17,135 nt of DNA from contig CAMLNB010000060.1 in the NCBI GenBank assembly GCA_946481205.1, positions 1-17,135 on the forward strand, read 5' to 3'. The notes below the pieces were generated by a model, which saw only the letters and a program-made list of their open reading frames with translations, was not told where the DNA came from and ran no database searches. The DNA comes from an uncultured Kangiella sp. (lineage in GTDB: Bacteria; Pseudomonadota; Gammaproteobacteria; Enterobacterales; DSM-103792). The translations under genes and the position numbers were made by a program. Below are positions 6,579 through 14,363 of the stretch, piece after piece. The stretch's first letter is position 1. The number at the start of each line of letters is the position of its first letter.

Positions 6579-8402
6579 ATGAAAGATCTCTTCTTCTCCG
6601 AGCTGCGCCGCTTCCGCAAGATTGGCGTGATTGCGGCGGTCGTCCATCTGCTGCTGTTGCTGTTCCTGAATCGGATGAACGATTTGCTCCAGCAAGCCTA
6701 TTTCGAGAGTGCGCCATTTTTTGCGTTCTATCTGCTGCTGGGGCTGACGCTGGCCATCGTGCAAGTGGGCAGCTATCGCAAGCCGAGCCAATGGTTGTGG
6801 CTGATCCACCGACCACTGCCGACCAGTCAGATTTTCGGTGCGCTGGCCTTGTCGGCGCTGACCCTGCTGGCACAGGTGATGCTGCTACCGATGCTGCTGC
6901 TCGTGCTTGGTACTGATCTGTTCACCAACAAAGTGGTCGATGCCCGCCACTACCTGACGCTGCTGCACCTGCTCGCCTTCGCGATGATGGCCTGGCTCGC
7001 TGGCGCGCACGCCTGCGTCAGTCGGCACAAAGCGGCAATTGCCGTACTGGTGGCACCGATTCTGCTCAGCCTGCATCTGGTTTCGACCTGGTGGTTACTG
7101 TTACCAGTATCGCTGGCGCTGCTGTGGCTTGGCTGGATCACGCTGAAGAGTTTCCGCGCTAACCGCGACGCCCCGGTGCAGGGCAATCTCACGTTGCTGC
7201 TGACGGCGCTGCCACTGCAACTCAGTTTGTTCTTGCTGGTGTTTGAAGTCGGCGCGTTCTTGTATCTCACCGGCAGCATCATGGTTGGCACCGATCCGCT
7301 GAACACCGAATATCCGCCCAAAGGCGGCGTGATTGAAAGCTTGCGTGCCGCGCCGAACAAAGCCATGGCCATCGCGCTCGAAAGCAGTACCGATCCACGA
7401 GCAGCCTCTTGGCGTGAACAACTGCCGCTGATGGAACCGGTGCGTATCGGCCCTTATGTGACGCGCTATCCCATTCGGCATCAGCTCAGCAACCTGAACG
7501 TGCCAACGCGCTGGTATGACGAAACACACAAGATCATGTGGACGTTCAGCCATGATCAGATGCTGTTTCATGGCCGCAACCCGGAAAGCGGTGCCGATCA
7601 TGGCTGGTGGGGTGTCAACGGCGCTGGCGACGAGACACCGTTTGCGGAAGTGCCGGTCGCCAGTCACCAAGGTTATCTGATGACCCGCTCGGCGCTGTAC
7701 GCAATTGATGATGATGCCCATCGCCAGCATGAGCTGTTCCGGCTGGCCGATGGTGAATGGTTTGTCGATGTGCCGCGCCGCGAATTCAACCGACTGCTGG
7801 TGCTGACCAATCAGCGTCTGCTCGCTTACCGCATCGATCGCGAAGCGGCTTCGGCATTCGCGCCGCCACTGCTGGATTGGCAATTGCCGCTGCCGCGCAA
7901 TGTCGATCAACTGGAGTTTGTCGATATCGCCGAGTTGATGGACGGCTGGCTGGTGTCGATGCTCTGGGGTGAAGGTTATCGCCAGATCGGCTTGAACCAG
8001 TTCAATCATTACGCCGAACCGTGGCAGCAAGTGAGTTACATCAGTGACGATGGCAGCGTGCAGATCATCAACGAGCGTTCAGTCAATCGCGATTATCCGG
8101 CGCTGTATTCGATCGACTGGTGGTTCTCGCCACCGCTGCATCTGCTCGCCGAATGGCCCGACAGCGCGCTCGACAAAGGCCTGAGCTGGCCACTGATTCC
8201 GGATGTGCTGCCGAAAGTGCCTGTGTTCTATCCCGTTGCCGCCGCGCTGATGTTGCTGTCGCTCATCCTCGGTTTCTGGTGGCTGCGTGGTCGGCACATG
8301 CCAACCAGCCGCCGCGGTCTCTGGCTGACCAGCTGCGCCCTGCTCGGCTTGCCGGCATTCTTCAGCCTGATGCTGCTGGAACCGCGCGCACAGCGCGCGT
8401 GA
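6579..8402 (+). CDS. ABC transporter permease with large extracytoplasmic domain
   Basis: A 607-residue membrane protein. About seven hydrophobic segments fill residues 15-235, a soluble stretch of roughly 300 residues follows (about 240-540), and two more membrane segments (about 545-567 and 580-600) close the protein. The N-terminal part has the ABC-2 permease look, including WLIHRPLPTSQIF near 74-86. The soluble insert is rich in Trp, Tyr and beta-type stretches (WYDETHKIMWTFSHDQMLFHGR; QGYLMTRSALYAIDDD; LLVLTNQRLLAYRID) resembling repeated beta-propeller blades, which is an inference. GGAG sits 7 bases before ATG 6579, and the gene follows the ATPase by 12 bases, so the two form one transporter. 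Confidence 0.88.
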   Translation: MKDLFFSELRRFRKIGVIAAVVHLLLLLFLNRMNDLLQQAYFESAPFFAFYLLLGLTLAIVQVGSYRKPSQWLWLIHRPLPTSQIFGALALSALTLLAQVMLLPMLLLVLGTDLFTNKVVDARHYLTLLHLLAFAMMAWLAGAHACVSRHKAAIAVLVAPILLSLHLVSTWWLLLPVSLALLWLGWITLKSFRANRDAPVQGNLTLLLTALPLQLSLFLLVFEVGAFLYLTGSIMVGTDPLNTEYPPKGGVIESLRAAPNKAMAIALESSTDPRAASWREQLPLMEPVRIGPYVTRYPIRHQLSNLNVPTRWYDETHKIMWTFSHDQMLFHGRNPESGADHGWWGVNGAGDETPFAEVPVASHQGYLMTRSALYAIDDDAHRQHELFRLADGEWFVDVPRREFNRLLVLTNQRLLAYRIDREAASAFAPPLLDWQLPLPRNVDQLEFVDIAELMDGWLVSMLWGEGYRQIGLNQFNHYAEPWQQVSYISDDGSVQIINERSVNRDYPALYSIDWWFSPPLHLLAEWPDSALDKGLSWPLIPDVLPKVPVFYPVAAALMLLSLILGFWWLRGRHMPTSRRGLWLTSCALLGLPAFFSLMLLEPRAQRA

Positions 8403-8435
8403 CGAGCTGTAGCAACAACCTCGCTGCCATCTGTT

Positions 8436-8473
8436 CCCCCTCTCCCCTCAAGGGAGAGGCCGGGGTGAGAGGG
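8436..8473 (-). repeat. CCCTCTCCC-type palindromic repeat, copy A
   Basis: CCTCTCCC (8439-8446) pairs with GGGAGAGG (8452-8459) around CTCAA; GGGGTGAGAGGG follows. Read on the minus strand this is the same element as copy B at 16242-16278. It lies between the permease and the peptidase genes. Confidence 0.8.
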
Positions 8474-8573
8474 AGCCCGCTAACAGCGCGTGCGCCGCAC
8501 CGCACGCCCCTTACTCATTCCGGATCTCGCCATGCCAGTAACAACGCTTCCTCATCAGACCCGAATCACGCCC

Positions 8574-10649
8574 ATGCGTCAGAGAAAATGGTACGTAAAC
8601 CTGACACTCTGCGCCGCATTGACACTGACTAGTGCGCACGCCAGCGACCCCATCCACTCGACACGCGATGCCCTGCGCCATGCCATCATCGCCGCCAAAG
8701 CGGCCAGCAAACCCGCCGCGCTGAAGCGCGAAGATTTCCTCCGCTTGCCGCCAATCAGTGACGTCAAGCTTTCAGCGGATGGCCGTTATCTTGTTTACCG
8801 CCAGCGCAAACTGCAACAAACCGATCTGATGCTGCAGGACTTGCACAGCAACCATCAGACCAGACTGCTGGCCGACATCCGGCAACTGCAGATCGAATGG
8901 GCTGACAGCAACACACTCTGGCTTGCTGATAACCAAGGCATCGCGCGTTACACCCTCAGCAGTCGCAGCAGCAAACGCCTGCTCAAATGGGACGAGAAAC
9001 GCGAGCAGACCTGGTGGGGAGTCGATGCCCACTCACCGCACCATGCCCTGCTGCGGGAAAAGGTCGCTCACAACGGTGTTTGGCAGTATCGCGCAGTTCA
9101 GATCGATCGCGCCGGCAAAAGCCACCTGCTGCTTGCTGCCGCACAACCGCTACGCGGCCTGCTGCTGAACCAAGATGGCACACTCGCGTATGCGAGCATT
9201 TATGACGGTGCGCGCTATGACACCGTGATCCGGCGCTATCAGCAAAATCATGACGCCGCCGCTACAAATGGCCAAGAGATCTTGCGCTGCACCGGCACCG
9301 AGTACTGCAACCTGATCGGCCACGATGAAGCAAAAAGAGCGCTCTGGTTGCTGACCCAGCACGGAGAAGATCGCAGCACGTTGAAACGCTGGCAGCCTGA
9401 TGAAACCAACGTCGGTCGGTGGCACACCGAGCACCGCGATCCGTCGGCACTGGCCGATGTCGCCAGCTTGTTGTGGCAGCCGGGGCGCAATGACTGGCTC
9501 GGCATTGCCTATCACCCAGATCGCCGGCATTGGTATGGCCGTGATGCGAATCAGAGCAAAGCGCTGACCGCGCTGCAGCAGCAATTACCGCAGGCCAGCC
9601 TGACGCTGAGCACCAGCGCCGATGGCGCCCGCTGGCTGGTGCAAGCCAAGCATGCGCAATGGGAATTGGATCAGTACTACCTGTACACGCCAGCGCGCAG
9701 TGCATTGCAGCCGTTGTTCGCTGACGAGTACCAACGCTACAAGGCGTTGCTGCCAAACCAGCTCGCACCCGCCGTGCCGCTGCACTACCGCGCCCGCGAC
9801 GGTTTGCTGGTGCACGGCTACGTTTATCTGCCGCTCGGCATCGACCCCGGCAAAGCACCGCTGATCGCGCATATCCACGGCGGCCCGTTCAATCGCGACC
9901 GCGATCATTTCAATGCCATCCCGCAATTGCTAGTCAACCGTGGTTATGCCGTGTTCACTCCGAATTTTCGCTCCTCAACCGGTTACGGTCAGCCATACAT
10001 GCAGGCATCGAACGGCGATTTCGGCAACGCCGCGGTGCTGCACGACATTCTCGATGGCATGGACTTTCTGCTGGCCAATGGTGTCGGTGATCGCAACAAG
10101 CAAGCGGTTTCCGGTCACTCCTTTGGCGGTTACGCCAGCTTGCTCGCAGTCAGCCATCAGCCGCATCGGTTTCGCTACGCCGTCGCCACTGCCGCGCCGG
10201 TTGATTTCAATTGGGTGATGCAGGAGATCGCCGACAACGGCGGCAGCGGCCTGCCGAAAGATAGTCCACCGGGTGAAATCTACCTGAGCCATCACGGTCT
10301 GCGCTTTGATGACAAGACGCTGCGGGAAAAAATGCGCCGCGAATCGCCACTGGCGTTGATCGAAACCTTGCAGACACCGATCTACCTCTGGGCCGGCGCT
10401 CGCGATGACCGGGTGCCGCTGAAAAGCCTGACCCACTACGCCGGCGAAGCGAAGCGGCTGCACAAAGCCGTGACGTTGTTGATCGACCCCGATGCCGGCC
10501 ATAGTCCCGAGGCGGCAGTGAATCTCGACGCGCTGGTGTACCTGCTGGAGAGCGCGGCCGCCACGCATTTTGGCGGTGAGCTGAGCGCGCCATCGGAACG
10601 ATTGCAGCAATTTCTGCGGAAGAACACTCGTTTGGCAGCAAGCCAGTAG
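8574..10649 (+). CDS. S9 family peptidase (prolyl oligopeptidase type), exported
   Basis: A 691-residue serine peptidase. The N-terminus is a signal peptide (RQRKWYVNLTLCAALTLTSAHA, cleavage probably after A23). Residues about 50-400 form the beta-propeller that gates the active site. The C-terminal alpha/beta-hydrolase domain carries HIHGGPF (oxyanion region), the nucleophile GHSFGGYAS with S516, D611 in GARDDRVP and H643 in DAGHSPE. This is a complete catalytic triad. The enzyme probably trims short peptides in the periplasm. ATG 8574 is chosen for the signal peptide; ATG 8532 in the same frame would add 14 residues, and neither has a good Shine-Dalgarno. It lies 171 bases after the ABC permease gene with a repeat between, so it may be transcribed separately. 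A link to peptide transport is possible but unproven. Confidence 0.92.
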   Translation: MRQRKWYVNLTLCAALTLTSAHASDPIHSTRDALRHAIIAAKAASKPAALKREDFLRLPPISDVKLSADGRYLVYRQRKLQQTDLMLQDLHSNHQTRLLADIRQLQIEWADSNTLWLADNQGIARYTLSSRSSKRLLKWDEKREQTWWGVDAHSPHHALLREKVAHNGVWQYRAVQIDRAGKSHLLLAAAQPLRGLLLNQDGTLAYASIYDGARYDTVIRRYQQNHDAAATNGQEILRCTGTEYCNLIGHDEAKRALWLLTQHGEDRSTLKRWQPDETNVGRWHTEHRDPSALADVASLLWQPGRNDWLGIAYHPDRRHWYGRDANQSKALTALQQQLPQASLTLSTSADGARWLVQAKHAQWELDQYYLYTPARSALQPLFADEYQRYKALLPNQLAPAVPLHYRARDGLLVHGYVYLPLGIDPGKAPLIAHIHGGPFNRDRDHFNAIPQLLVNRGYAVFTPNFRSSTGYGQPYMQASNGDFGNAAVLHDILDGMDFLLANGVGDRNKQAVSGHSFGGYASLLAVSHQPHRFRYAVATAAPVDFNWVMQEIADNGGSGLPKDSPPGEIYLSHHGLRFDDKTLREKMRRESPLALIETLQTPIYLWAGARDDRVPLKSLTHYAGEAKRLHKAVTLLIDPDAGHSPEAAVNLDALVYLLESAAATHFGGELSAPSERLQQFLRKNTRLAASQ

Positions 10650-10844
10650 CCAACGCCACGCAGCTCGGCGCTCCTGCCAGCGTCGCGTCAGCAGCACCGA
10701 CATACGCATAGGGCTGGGCGGCGTACAATGCGGCACTCGCGTCGCCGGCCACTCATCACCTTTGCTGCCAAGCGTCCTGTCCGCTGTGCTACATAGCGGT
10801 GGTGATACAAGCTGCGTGGCCCCAACCCGCAAGGAATCGCTGCC

Positions 10845-11351
10845 ATGACCGCATCCACCATTTTGCCGCCCAATCCGAAACTCGATCTGGTGCTCGAACG
10901 CACCATCGACATCGCCCCCGAATTGGTCTGGCGCGCCTGGACCATGCCGGAACACATCTCCAAATGGTTTACGCCCAAGCCGTGGGAAACGCCGGAATGC
11001 GAAATCGATCTGCGGCCTGGCGGTCGCTTCTATACCGTCATGCAATCACCGGATGGTGAGCGCTACCCCGGCACCAGCTGCTTTCTGGAAATTGTCGAGA
11101 ATCGCAAACTGGTCTGGACCAATGCGATGGAGCCCGGCTACCGGCCCAAGCATTCCGCCGCCACCGAGCATTGCGGCGACTTTCTCTTTACTGCCGTGAT
11201 CACCATGGAGCCCGTCGGCAAAGGCACCCGGTACACCGCGCTGGTCATTCACCGTGATGAAGCCGGCCGCAAACAGCACGAAGAAATGGGCTTTCATGAC
11301 GGCTGGGGCACAGCGTTGGATCAACTCGTCGCGCACATGAAAAGCATTTGA
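10845..11351 (+). CDS. SRPBCC/AHSA1 domain protein (START-like)
   Basis: A 168-residue protein of the AHSA1-like branch of the SRPBCC superfamily. Family marks are [26 protein letters not shown] (residues 17-42), [15 protein letters not shown] (52-66), [20 protein letters not shown] and the C-terminal helix [20 protein letters not shown]. These proteins form a helix-grip fold with a hydrophobic cavity; the exact ligand or partner is not known. AAGGA nine bases before ATG 10845 supports the start. No signal peptide is visible, so it should be cytoplasmic. It is preceded by a 195-base gap in which I find no other gene. Confidence 0.92.
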   Translation: MTASTILPPNPKLDLVLERTIDIAPELVWRAWTMPEHISKWFTPKPWETPECEIDLRPGGRFYTVMQSPDGERYPGTSCFLEIVENRKLVWTNAMEPGYRPKHSAATEHCGDFLFTAVITMEPVGKGTRYTALVIHRDEAGRKQHEEMGFHDGWGTALDQLVAHMKSI

Positions 11352-11436
11352 GTTGCTATGACGATTGAATTTTCCGCACGGCAAAGCGGGCGAATTTCAA
11401 ATATCCGACCTGGTGTCGAATCATGGGCGGTTCGCC

Positions 11437-11850
11437 ATGACTAGCACTTGGGCATGCCCACAATGCAAGCGCCAATTCACCCGGAAGAATCAGCGCCATG
11501 CCTGCGGCACAGGCGAACGCAGTGAGGTCCTGCGCGACCGGCCGCCCGCAGTGGTCGAGCTCTATACGGCGTTGGAAACCTTCGTGAAGTCACTCGGCCC
11601 AGTCGAGTTGGTCACGCGGGAGCGTTACGTGTTGTTCCGCGGCCAAAAGATCTTTGCTGATGCGAACATCCTGTCAGACGCCGTCCGTCTCGCCATCCAT
11701 CTTGGCCGAACGGTAGAGCACCCGCTGTTCATCAAGGTCGTTGCGGACCGCAAGCAGGTGACGCATGTTGTTAAGCTGCGGGCCGTGACCGACCTGGAGG
11801 CAATGAAACCGCTCCTGCGCGAAGCCTATACCCACTCGAGCATTCAGTGA
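11437..11850 (+). CDS. DUF5655 protein with N-terminal zinc ribbon
   Basis: A 137-residue protein. It begins with a compact zinc-binding element, WACPQCKRQFTRKNQRHAC (C7, C10, H21, C23), and continues with a DUF5655-type domain (YTALETFVKSLGPVELVTRERYVLFRGQKIFADA, then AIHLGRTVEHPLFIKVV). This pairing recurs in DUF5655 proteins, whose function is unknown; nucleic-acid or substrate binding has been supposed for related domains but is not shown. I take ATG 11437 because the zinc motif follows at the usual distance; a TTG at 11365 in the same frame would add 24 unrelated residues. The gene begins 86 bases after the AHSA1 gene on the same strand, so they may share a transcript. Confidence 0.85.
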   Translation: MTSTWACPQCKRQFTRKNQRHACGTGERSEVLRDRPPAVVELYTALETFVKSLGPVELVTRERYVLFRGQKIFADANILSDAVRLAIHLGRTVEHPLFIKVVADRKQVTHVVKLRAVTDLEAMKPLLREAYTHSSIQ

Positions 11851-11985
11851 TAAATCGATGATTCGTTCAGAATGAGCCAACATGGCCCTGTGGCATTGCC
11901 GAAACAGTAAGCAGACTGTGACAGCTCCATTGCAGATCACAGCGTTCAACCATGAGCTTAAGCATTGGAAACAAGGAGTCAGCCG

Positions 11986-12462
11986 GTGTCGGTAGAAATC
12001 GTTCATCTCACAGAGAAAGATGTCGCGTTACTGCAGTCCATAAACGCCATGTTTGCCGACGCGTTCGACGACCATGAAAGTTACTCCAGCAACAAGCCGC
12101 CTTCGAGTTATCTGCAGAAGCTGCTGGGCACATCCAACTTCATCGCACTGGCTGCAGTCGATGGCTCAACCGTAATAGGCGCCATTGCCGCTTATGAACT
12201 GCAAAAGTTTGAGCAGCAACGAAGCGAAATCTATATCTATGATCTCGCCGTTGTGGCCGAACGGCGCAGAGAAGGAATCGCCACGGCGCTGATTCAAGCG
12301 CTGAAGCGCATAGCGGCCGAGCGCGGCGCTTATGTCATTTATGTCCAGGCCGACAAGGGCCCGGAAGACCAACCCGCCATTGAGCTGTACACAAAGCTTG
12401 GCATTATCGAAGACGTCTTCCATTTCGATATTGCCGTTGACAAGGGTCAGAATCGAGCCTGA
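11986..12462 (+). CDS. GNAT acetyltransferase, AAC(3)-I (aminoglycoside 3-N-acetyltransferase) family
   Basis: A 158-residue GNAT enzyme closely resembling the AAC(3)-I aminoglycoside acetyltransferases known from mobile integron cassettes. Shared segments include [10 protein letters not shown] (51-60), [25 protein letters not shown] (65-89), the acetyl-CoA motif [12 protein letters not shown] (92-103), [10 protein letters not shown] (114-123), [10 protein letters not shown] (131-140) and HFDI (146-149). The inferred reaction is transfer of acetyl from acetyl-CoA to the 3-amino group of an aminoglycoside; a different natural substrate is possible for a chromosomal homologue. The start is GTG 11986, with AAGGAGT seven bases upstream; earlier in-frame codons lie before this site. 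No convincing attC follows the gene, so it is not clearly a cassette itself. It lies about 1.5 kb from the cassette array. Confidence 0.9.
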   Translation: MSVEIVHLTEKDVALLQSINAMFADAFDDHESYSSNKPPSSYLQKLLGTSNFIALAAVDGSTVIGAIAAYELQKFEQQRSEIYIYDLAVVAERRREGIATALIQALKRIAAERGAYVIYVQADKGPEDQPAIELYTKLGIIEDVFHFDIAVDKGQNRA

Positions 12463-12532
12463 TGAGATGCGAGCTCGTCGCTTGGACTGAGCCTTGCGAA
12501 GCCCAACATGGCTTCCTACACCACCACGGCGT

Positions 12533-12603
12533 GCCGGGCATCTAAGCCCGGCCTGTGGAGCGGGATGAAACAAGGAGCGCTACTGGGTTAAAAGAAGCGC
12601 TCC
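12533..12603. repeat. two small inverted repeats in the gap after the acetyltransferase gene
   Basis: GCCGGGC (12533-12539) pairs with GCCCGGC (12546-12552) around ATCTAA. GGAGCGCT (12574-12581) pairs with AGCGCTCC (12596-12603) around 14 bases. Neither is followed by a T run. They fill part of the 207-base gap before the isochorismatase gene and may affect transcript stability or be eroded repeat material. Confidence 0.4.
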
Positions 12604-12669
12604 AACAATTGTGTGTTTGCGCCGACCATCGGCCGCTACAGCGATCTTAGAAAAAAAGGAAACCTTCTC

Positions 12670-13302
12670 ATGCAGCAACTGCGTCGATACCTTGTTCTGC
12701 TCCTGACAGCGTTGTGCCCACTATTCGCTAACGCTAAGGATGCCAAGCTGACGCAACCGACGCCGAAAACGACGGCACTACTGGTCGTCGATGCCCAAGT
12801 TGGGGTCATGGCTTCTGTCTGGGAGTCGCATCGCGTTGTCCGCAACATCGAGCAACTGGTCAGCAAGGCCCGAGCCGCAGACGTGCCCGTTATCTGGGTT
12901 CAGCATTCCAATGATGAGGAACTGAAGCAGGGCTCTGCGAACTGGAAACTCCTGCCGAACTTTGTTCCCACCACGGGGGAACCGGTCATTCACAAGCGAT
13001 ACAACTCGTCTTTCGCGAACACAGATCTGGATCAGAGGCTGAAGGCTCTTGGCATTTCCAACATTGTCCTCTCGGGAGCCCTGACCAATTGGTGCATCCG
13101 GTCCACTGCCTATGCCGCCCTTGAGCGTGGCTACCACCTCACACTTGTCAGTGATGCTCACTCAACCGAATCGCTGACATTGCCTGAGGGGAAGATTGTC
13201 CCTGCCGAGTCCATCGTGGCGGATCTGAACGCGGTCTTTGAGTGGGTCAGCGTTCCGAACGTGCGCACCGAGGTGAAGAGGACCGAGGATGTCAGGTTCT
13301 AG
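12670..13302 (+). CDS. exported isochorismatase-family cysteine hydrolase
   Basis: A 210-residue protein: a signal peptide (MQQLRRYLVLLLTALCPLFANA, cleavage near residue 22) and then an isochorismatase-like alpha/beta domain. The catalytic Asp-Lys-Cys triad is visible as D41 (ALLVVDAQVG), K109 (VIHKRYNSSF) and C142 (GALTNWCIRSTA), with the characteristic Thr-Asn before the cysteine. The family hydrolyses vinyl ether or amide bonds in small molecules such as isochorismate, nicotinamide or N-carbamoyl compounds; I cannot choose among these. Most relatives are cytoplasmic, so the signal peptide is notable. ATG 12670 is supported by AAAGGAAA about 8-14 bases upstream; an open extension to 12613 adds residues before the signal peptide and is unlikely. 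Confidence 0.88.
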   Translation: MQQLRRYLVLLLTALCPLFANAKDAKLTQPTPKTTALLVVDAQVGVMASVWESHRVVRNIEQLVSKARAADVPVIWVQHSNDEELKQGSANWKLLPNFVPTTGEPVIHKRYNSSFANTDLDQRLKALGISNIVLSGALTNWCIRSTAYAALERGYHLTLVSDAHSTESLTLPEGKIVPAESIVADLNAVFEWVSVPNVRTEVKRTEDVRF

Positions 13303-13488
13303 AAAAGAGTCCGTAAGTTGGGTTGAGCCAAGTGAAATCCGACATTGCCTCTTGCCTTAAGACATTTCTGTTGGGCTTATCAGCCGAACCCGCGGTGCTG
13401 AGCATAGCCAAAACGATGGATTCCCCTCATGGACTATCCAGACCGGTCCCGTATAGCAGCTCCCGGCTAGAAGCGGACGGTTTAATCG
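13303..13488. other. gap without a supported gene
   Basis: Between the isochorismatase gene and the REP-like repeat I see no credible coding region; the only open frame (13323-13508) lacks a start signal and runs into the repeat. GTTGGGT at 13317-13323 looks like an integron core but has no partner arm. Confidence 0.5.
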
Positions 13489-13580
13489 GTAGGATGGGTA
13501 GAGCGTGAGCGAAACCCATCAATCGGTTGGCTGGGAGATGAGCGATGGGTTTCGGCAGAATATGCCTCTACCCATCCTAC
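13489..13580. repeat. REP/MITE-like double palindrome at the array edge
   Basis: GTAGGATGGGTAGAG (13489-13503) is the exact reverse complement of 13566-13580, and CGAAACCCATC (13510-13520) of 13544-13554. Each half also folds on itself through GATGGGT/ACCCATC. This is a head-to-head pair of a short repeat unit of the kind scattered through many bacterial genomes and mobilised in trans. No coding capacity. Confidence 0.85.
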
Positions 13581-13603
13581 GGACCTGTAGCGAATGGTTG
13601 GGC
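13581..13603 (-). repeat. truncated attC of the last cassette
   Basis: Minus strand GCCCAAC (13597-13603) matches R'' RYYYAAC and is followed by CATTCGCTACAGG, an L''-like start. It lies 13 bases past the stop of the Imm33-like gene. The other half with GTTRRRY is missing; the REP-like palindrome begins instead. Confidence 0.45.
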
Positions 13604-13615
13604 CCAAGCGCACGT

Positions 13616-13942
13616 TTACAGCAGTGAGCTGTCGTACCAAACATCTTCGTATCCTGGTGCCAAAAGTACTCGCCAGCCAGGCGGTAGCGCCAGATACGGT
13701 ATAAGAGCCGGACACTTTTCCGTGAGGTGCATGGCATGCAATGGCTGAAAGAAATCCTCTCGATCTTCCAACACCGTACCTCCCCAGATGTACCACCCGC
13801 ACGTATCTCTTTCTGGAGCGTGACGAAGCGCATTCAGCGGCAATAGATGCAGTGTTTCCAAGGCAATGCCTACTTTCGAGTCAGTATCTACCGGCTCGAA
13901 ACAAGCATTGAACCTTGAGCATATTTCTTTCTGCGAGACCAT
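13616..13942 (-). CDS. Imm33-like immunity-type protein (cassette gene)
   Basis: A 108-residue protein. It contains VGIALETLHLLPLNALRHAPERDTCGWYIWGG, a linker with EDFFQPLHAMHL and the strongly conserved end YLALPPGWRVLLAPGYEDVWYD. I recall this pattern from proteins labelled Imm33-like immunity proteins, small cytoplasmic proteins thought to neutralise polymorphic toxins; the family name is from memory and should be checked. ATG 13942 is chosen because it lies 15 bases inside the cassette boundary left by the attC at 13952-14039; the open frame continues upstream to 14095, but only through that attC and the preceding gene. No toxin partner is visible. No signal peptide or membrane segment. 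It has lower GC than the chromosomal genes around it. Confidence 0.78.
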   Translation of the reverse strand: MVSQKEICSRFNACFEPVDTDSKVGIALETLHLLPLNALRHAPERDTCGWYIWGGTVLEDREDFFQPLHAMHLTEKCPALIPYLALPPGWRVLLAPGYEDVWYDSSLL

Positions 13943-13951
13943 ATCTATTGG

Positions 13952-14039
13952 ATCCGACGCTTGGTTAGGAGGCGGACAAAAGCGCAGCTTTTTGACATCC
14001 CAAATGCGCAAAGTGAACGATTTGAACCACTTGTCAGAT
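13952..14039 (-). repeat. attC site of the Sel1 cassette, with GAC/GTC cores
   Basis: Read on the minus strand: R'' ATCTGAC (14039-14033), then AAGTGGTTCAAATCG (L''-like), a variable hairpin with TTTGCGCA and GCTGCGC, then CCTAACCAAGC (L'-like) and R' GTCGGAT (13958-13952). Overall architecture and 88-base length match attC. The normally invariant AAC and GTT are GAC and GTC, changed together so that the arms still pair. The stop codon of the Sel1 gene is part of R''. Confidence 0.7.
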
Positions 14040-14360
14040 GCTGCCGAGCTTCTGTAGGGCTGCTGCAGCTTCGGGAAGCCCAGATTTTGCAGCAATATTC
14101 AGCCACTCAATACCTTTACCATGGCTTTCATCAGTACCAGCGCCATTAATAAGAGCTAGCCCATAATTATATTGTGATTCTAAGTGGCCAAGCTCGGCTG
14201 CGATTCTTAGCCAGTCCATTGGTTCGCAGCTTCTTTGCGCTACGCATTCAGCTCTAAGATAAGAGTCTGCGATATTCGCCGCTGCATATTTGCTGAGGCT
14301 GCCATTCTTTGAAAATGCTAGACGCCAATAATGCACTGAAAGCTCGGGACTTTTTGGCAT
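14034..14360 (-). CDS. Sel1-like repeat protein, C-terminal part after an in-frame stop (cassette gene)
   Basis: A 108-residue open frame from ATG 14360. It contains Sel1-like (TPR-related) helical repeats: MDWLRIAAELGHLESQYNYGLALING (about 48-73) followed by KGIEWLNIAAKSGLPEAAAALQKLG (82-106), and an earlier repeat beginning at PKSPELSVHYWRLAF. Such repeats form scaffolds for protein-protein contacts. The first repeat lacks its front half, which is found in the same frame just upstream (14364-14531), separated only by a TAA codon and TCA. The frame therefore is the back part of a 165-codon gene with one nonsense codon. Re-initiation at ATG 14360, two codons after the stop, could still make this fragment. 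The final TGA is embedded in the attC R'' arm. Confidence 0.72.
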   Translation of the reverse strand: MPKSPELSVHYWRLAFSKNGSLSKYAAANIADSYLRAECVAQRSCEPMDWLRIAAELGHLESQYNYGLALINGAGTDESHGKGIEWLNIAAKSGLPEAAAALQKLGSI

Positions 14361-14363
14361 TGA

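Noticed and set aside
11358..11444. 28-codon frame from ATG 11358 between the AHSA1 and DUF5655 genes
   Set aside because: Too short, overlaps the DUF5655 start and has no recognisable features.
12501..12593. possible attC after the AAC(3)-I-like gene (GCCCAAC ... GTTAAAA)
   Set aside because: Only the core letters fit; arms do not pair as R''/R' and L''/L', so the gene is not called a cassette.
13317..13323. GTTGGGT core-like site after the isochorismatase gene
   Set aside because: It lacks the partner arm and variable stem expected for attC.
13323..13508. 61-codon plus-strand frame in the gap
   Set aside because: It enters the REP-like repeat, has no ribosome binding site and no recognisable protein features.
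13943..14095. upstream extension of the Imm33-like gene to 14095
   Set aside because: It runs through the attC site and the end of the Sel1 gene; the ATG at 13942 lies just inside the cassette boundary, as in the other cassettes.
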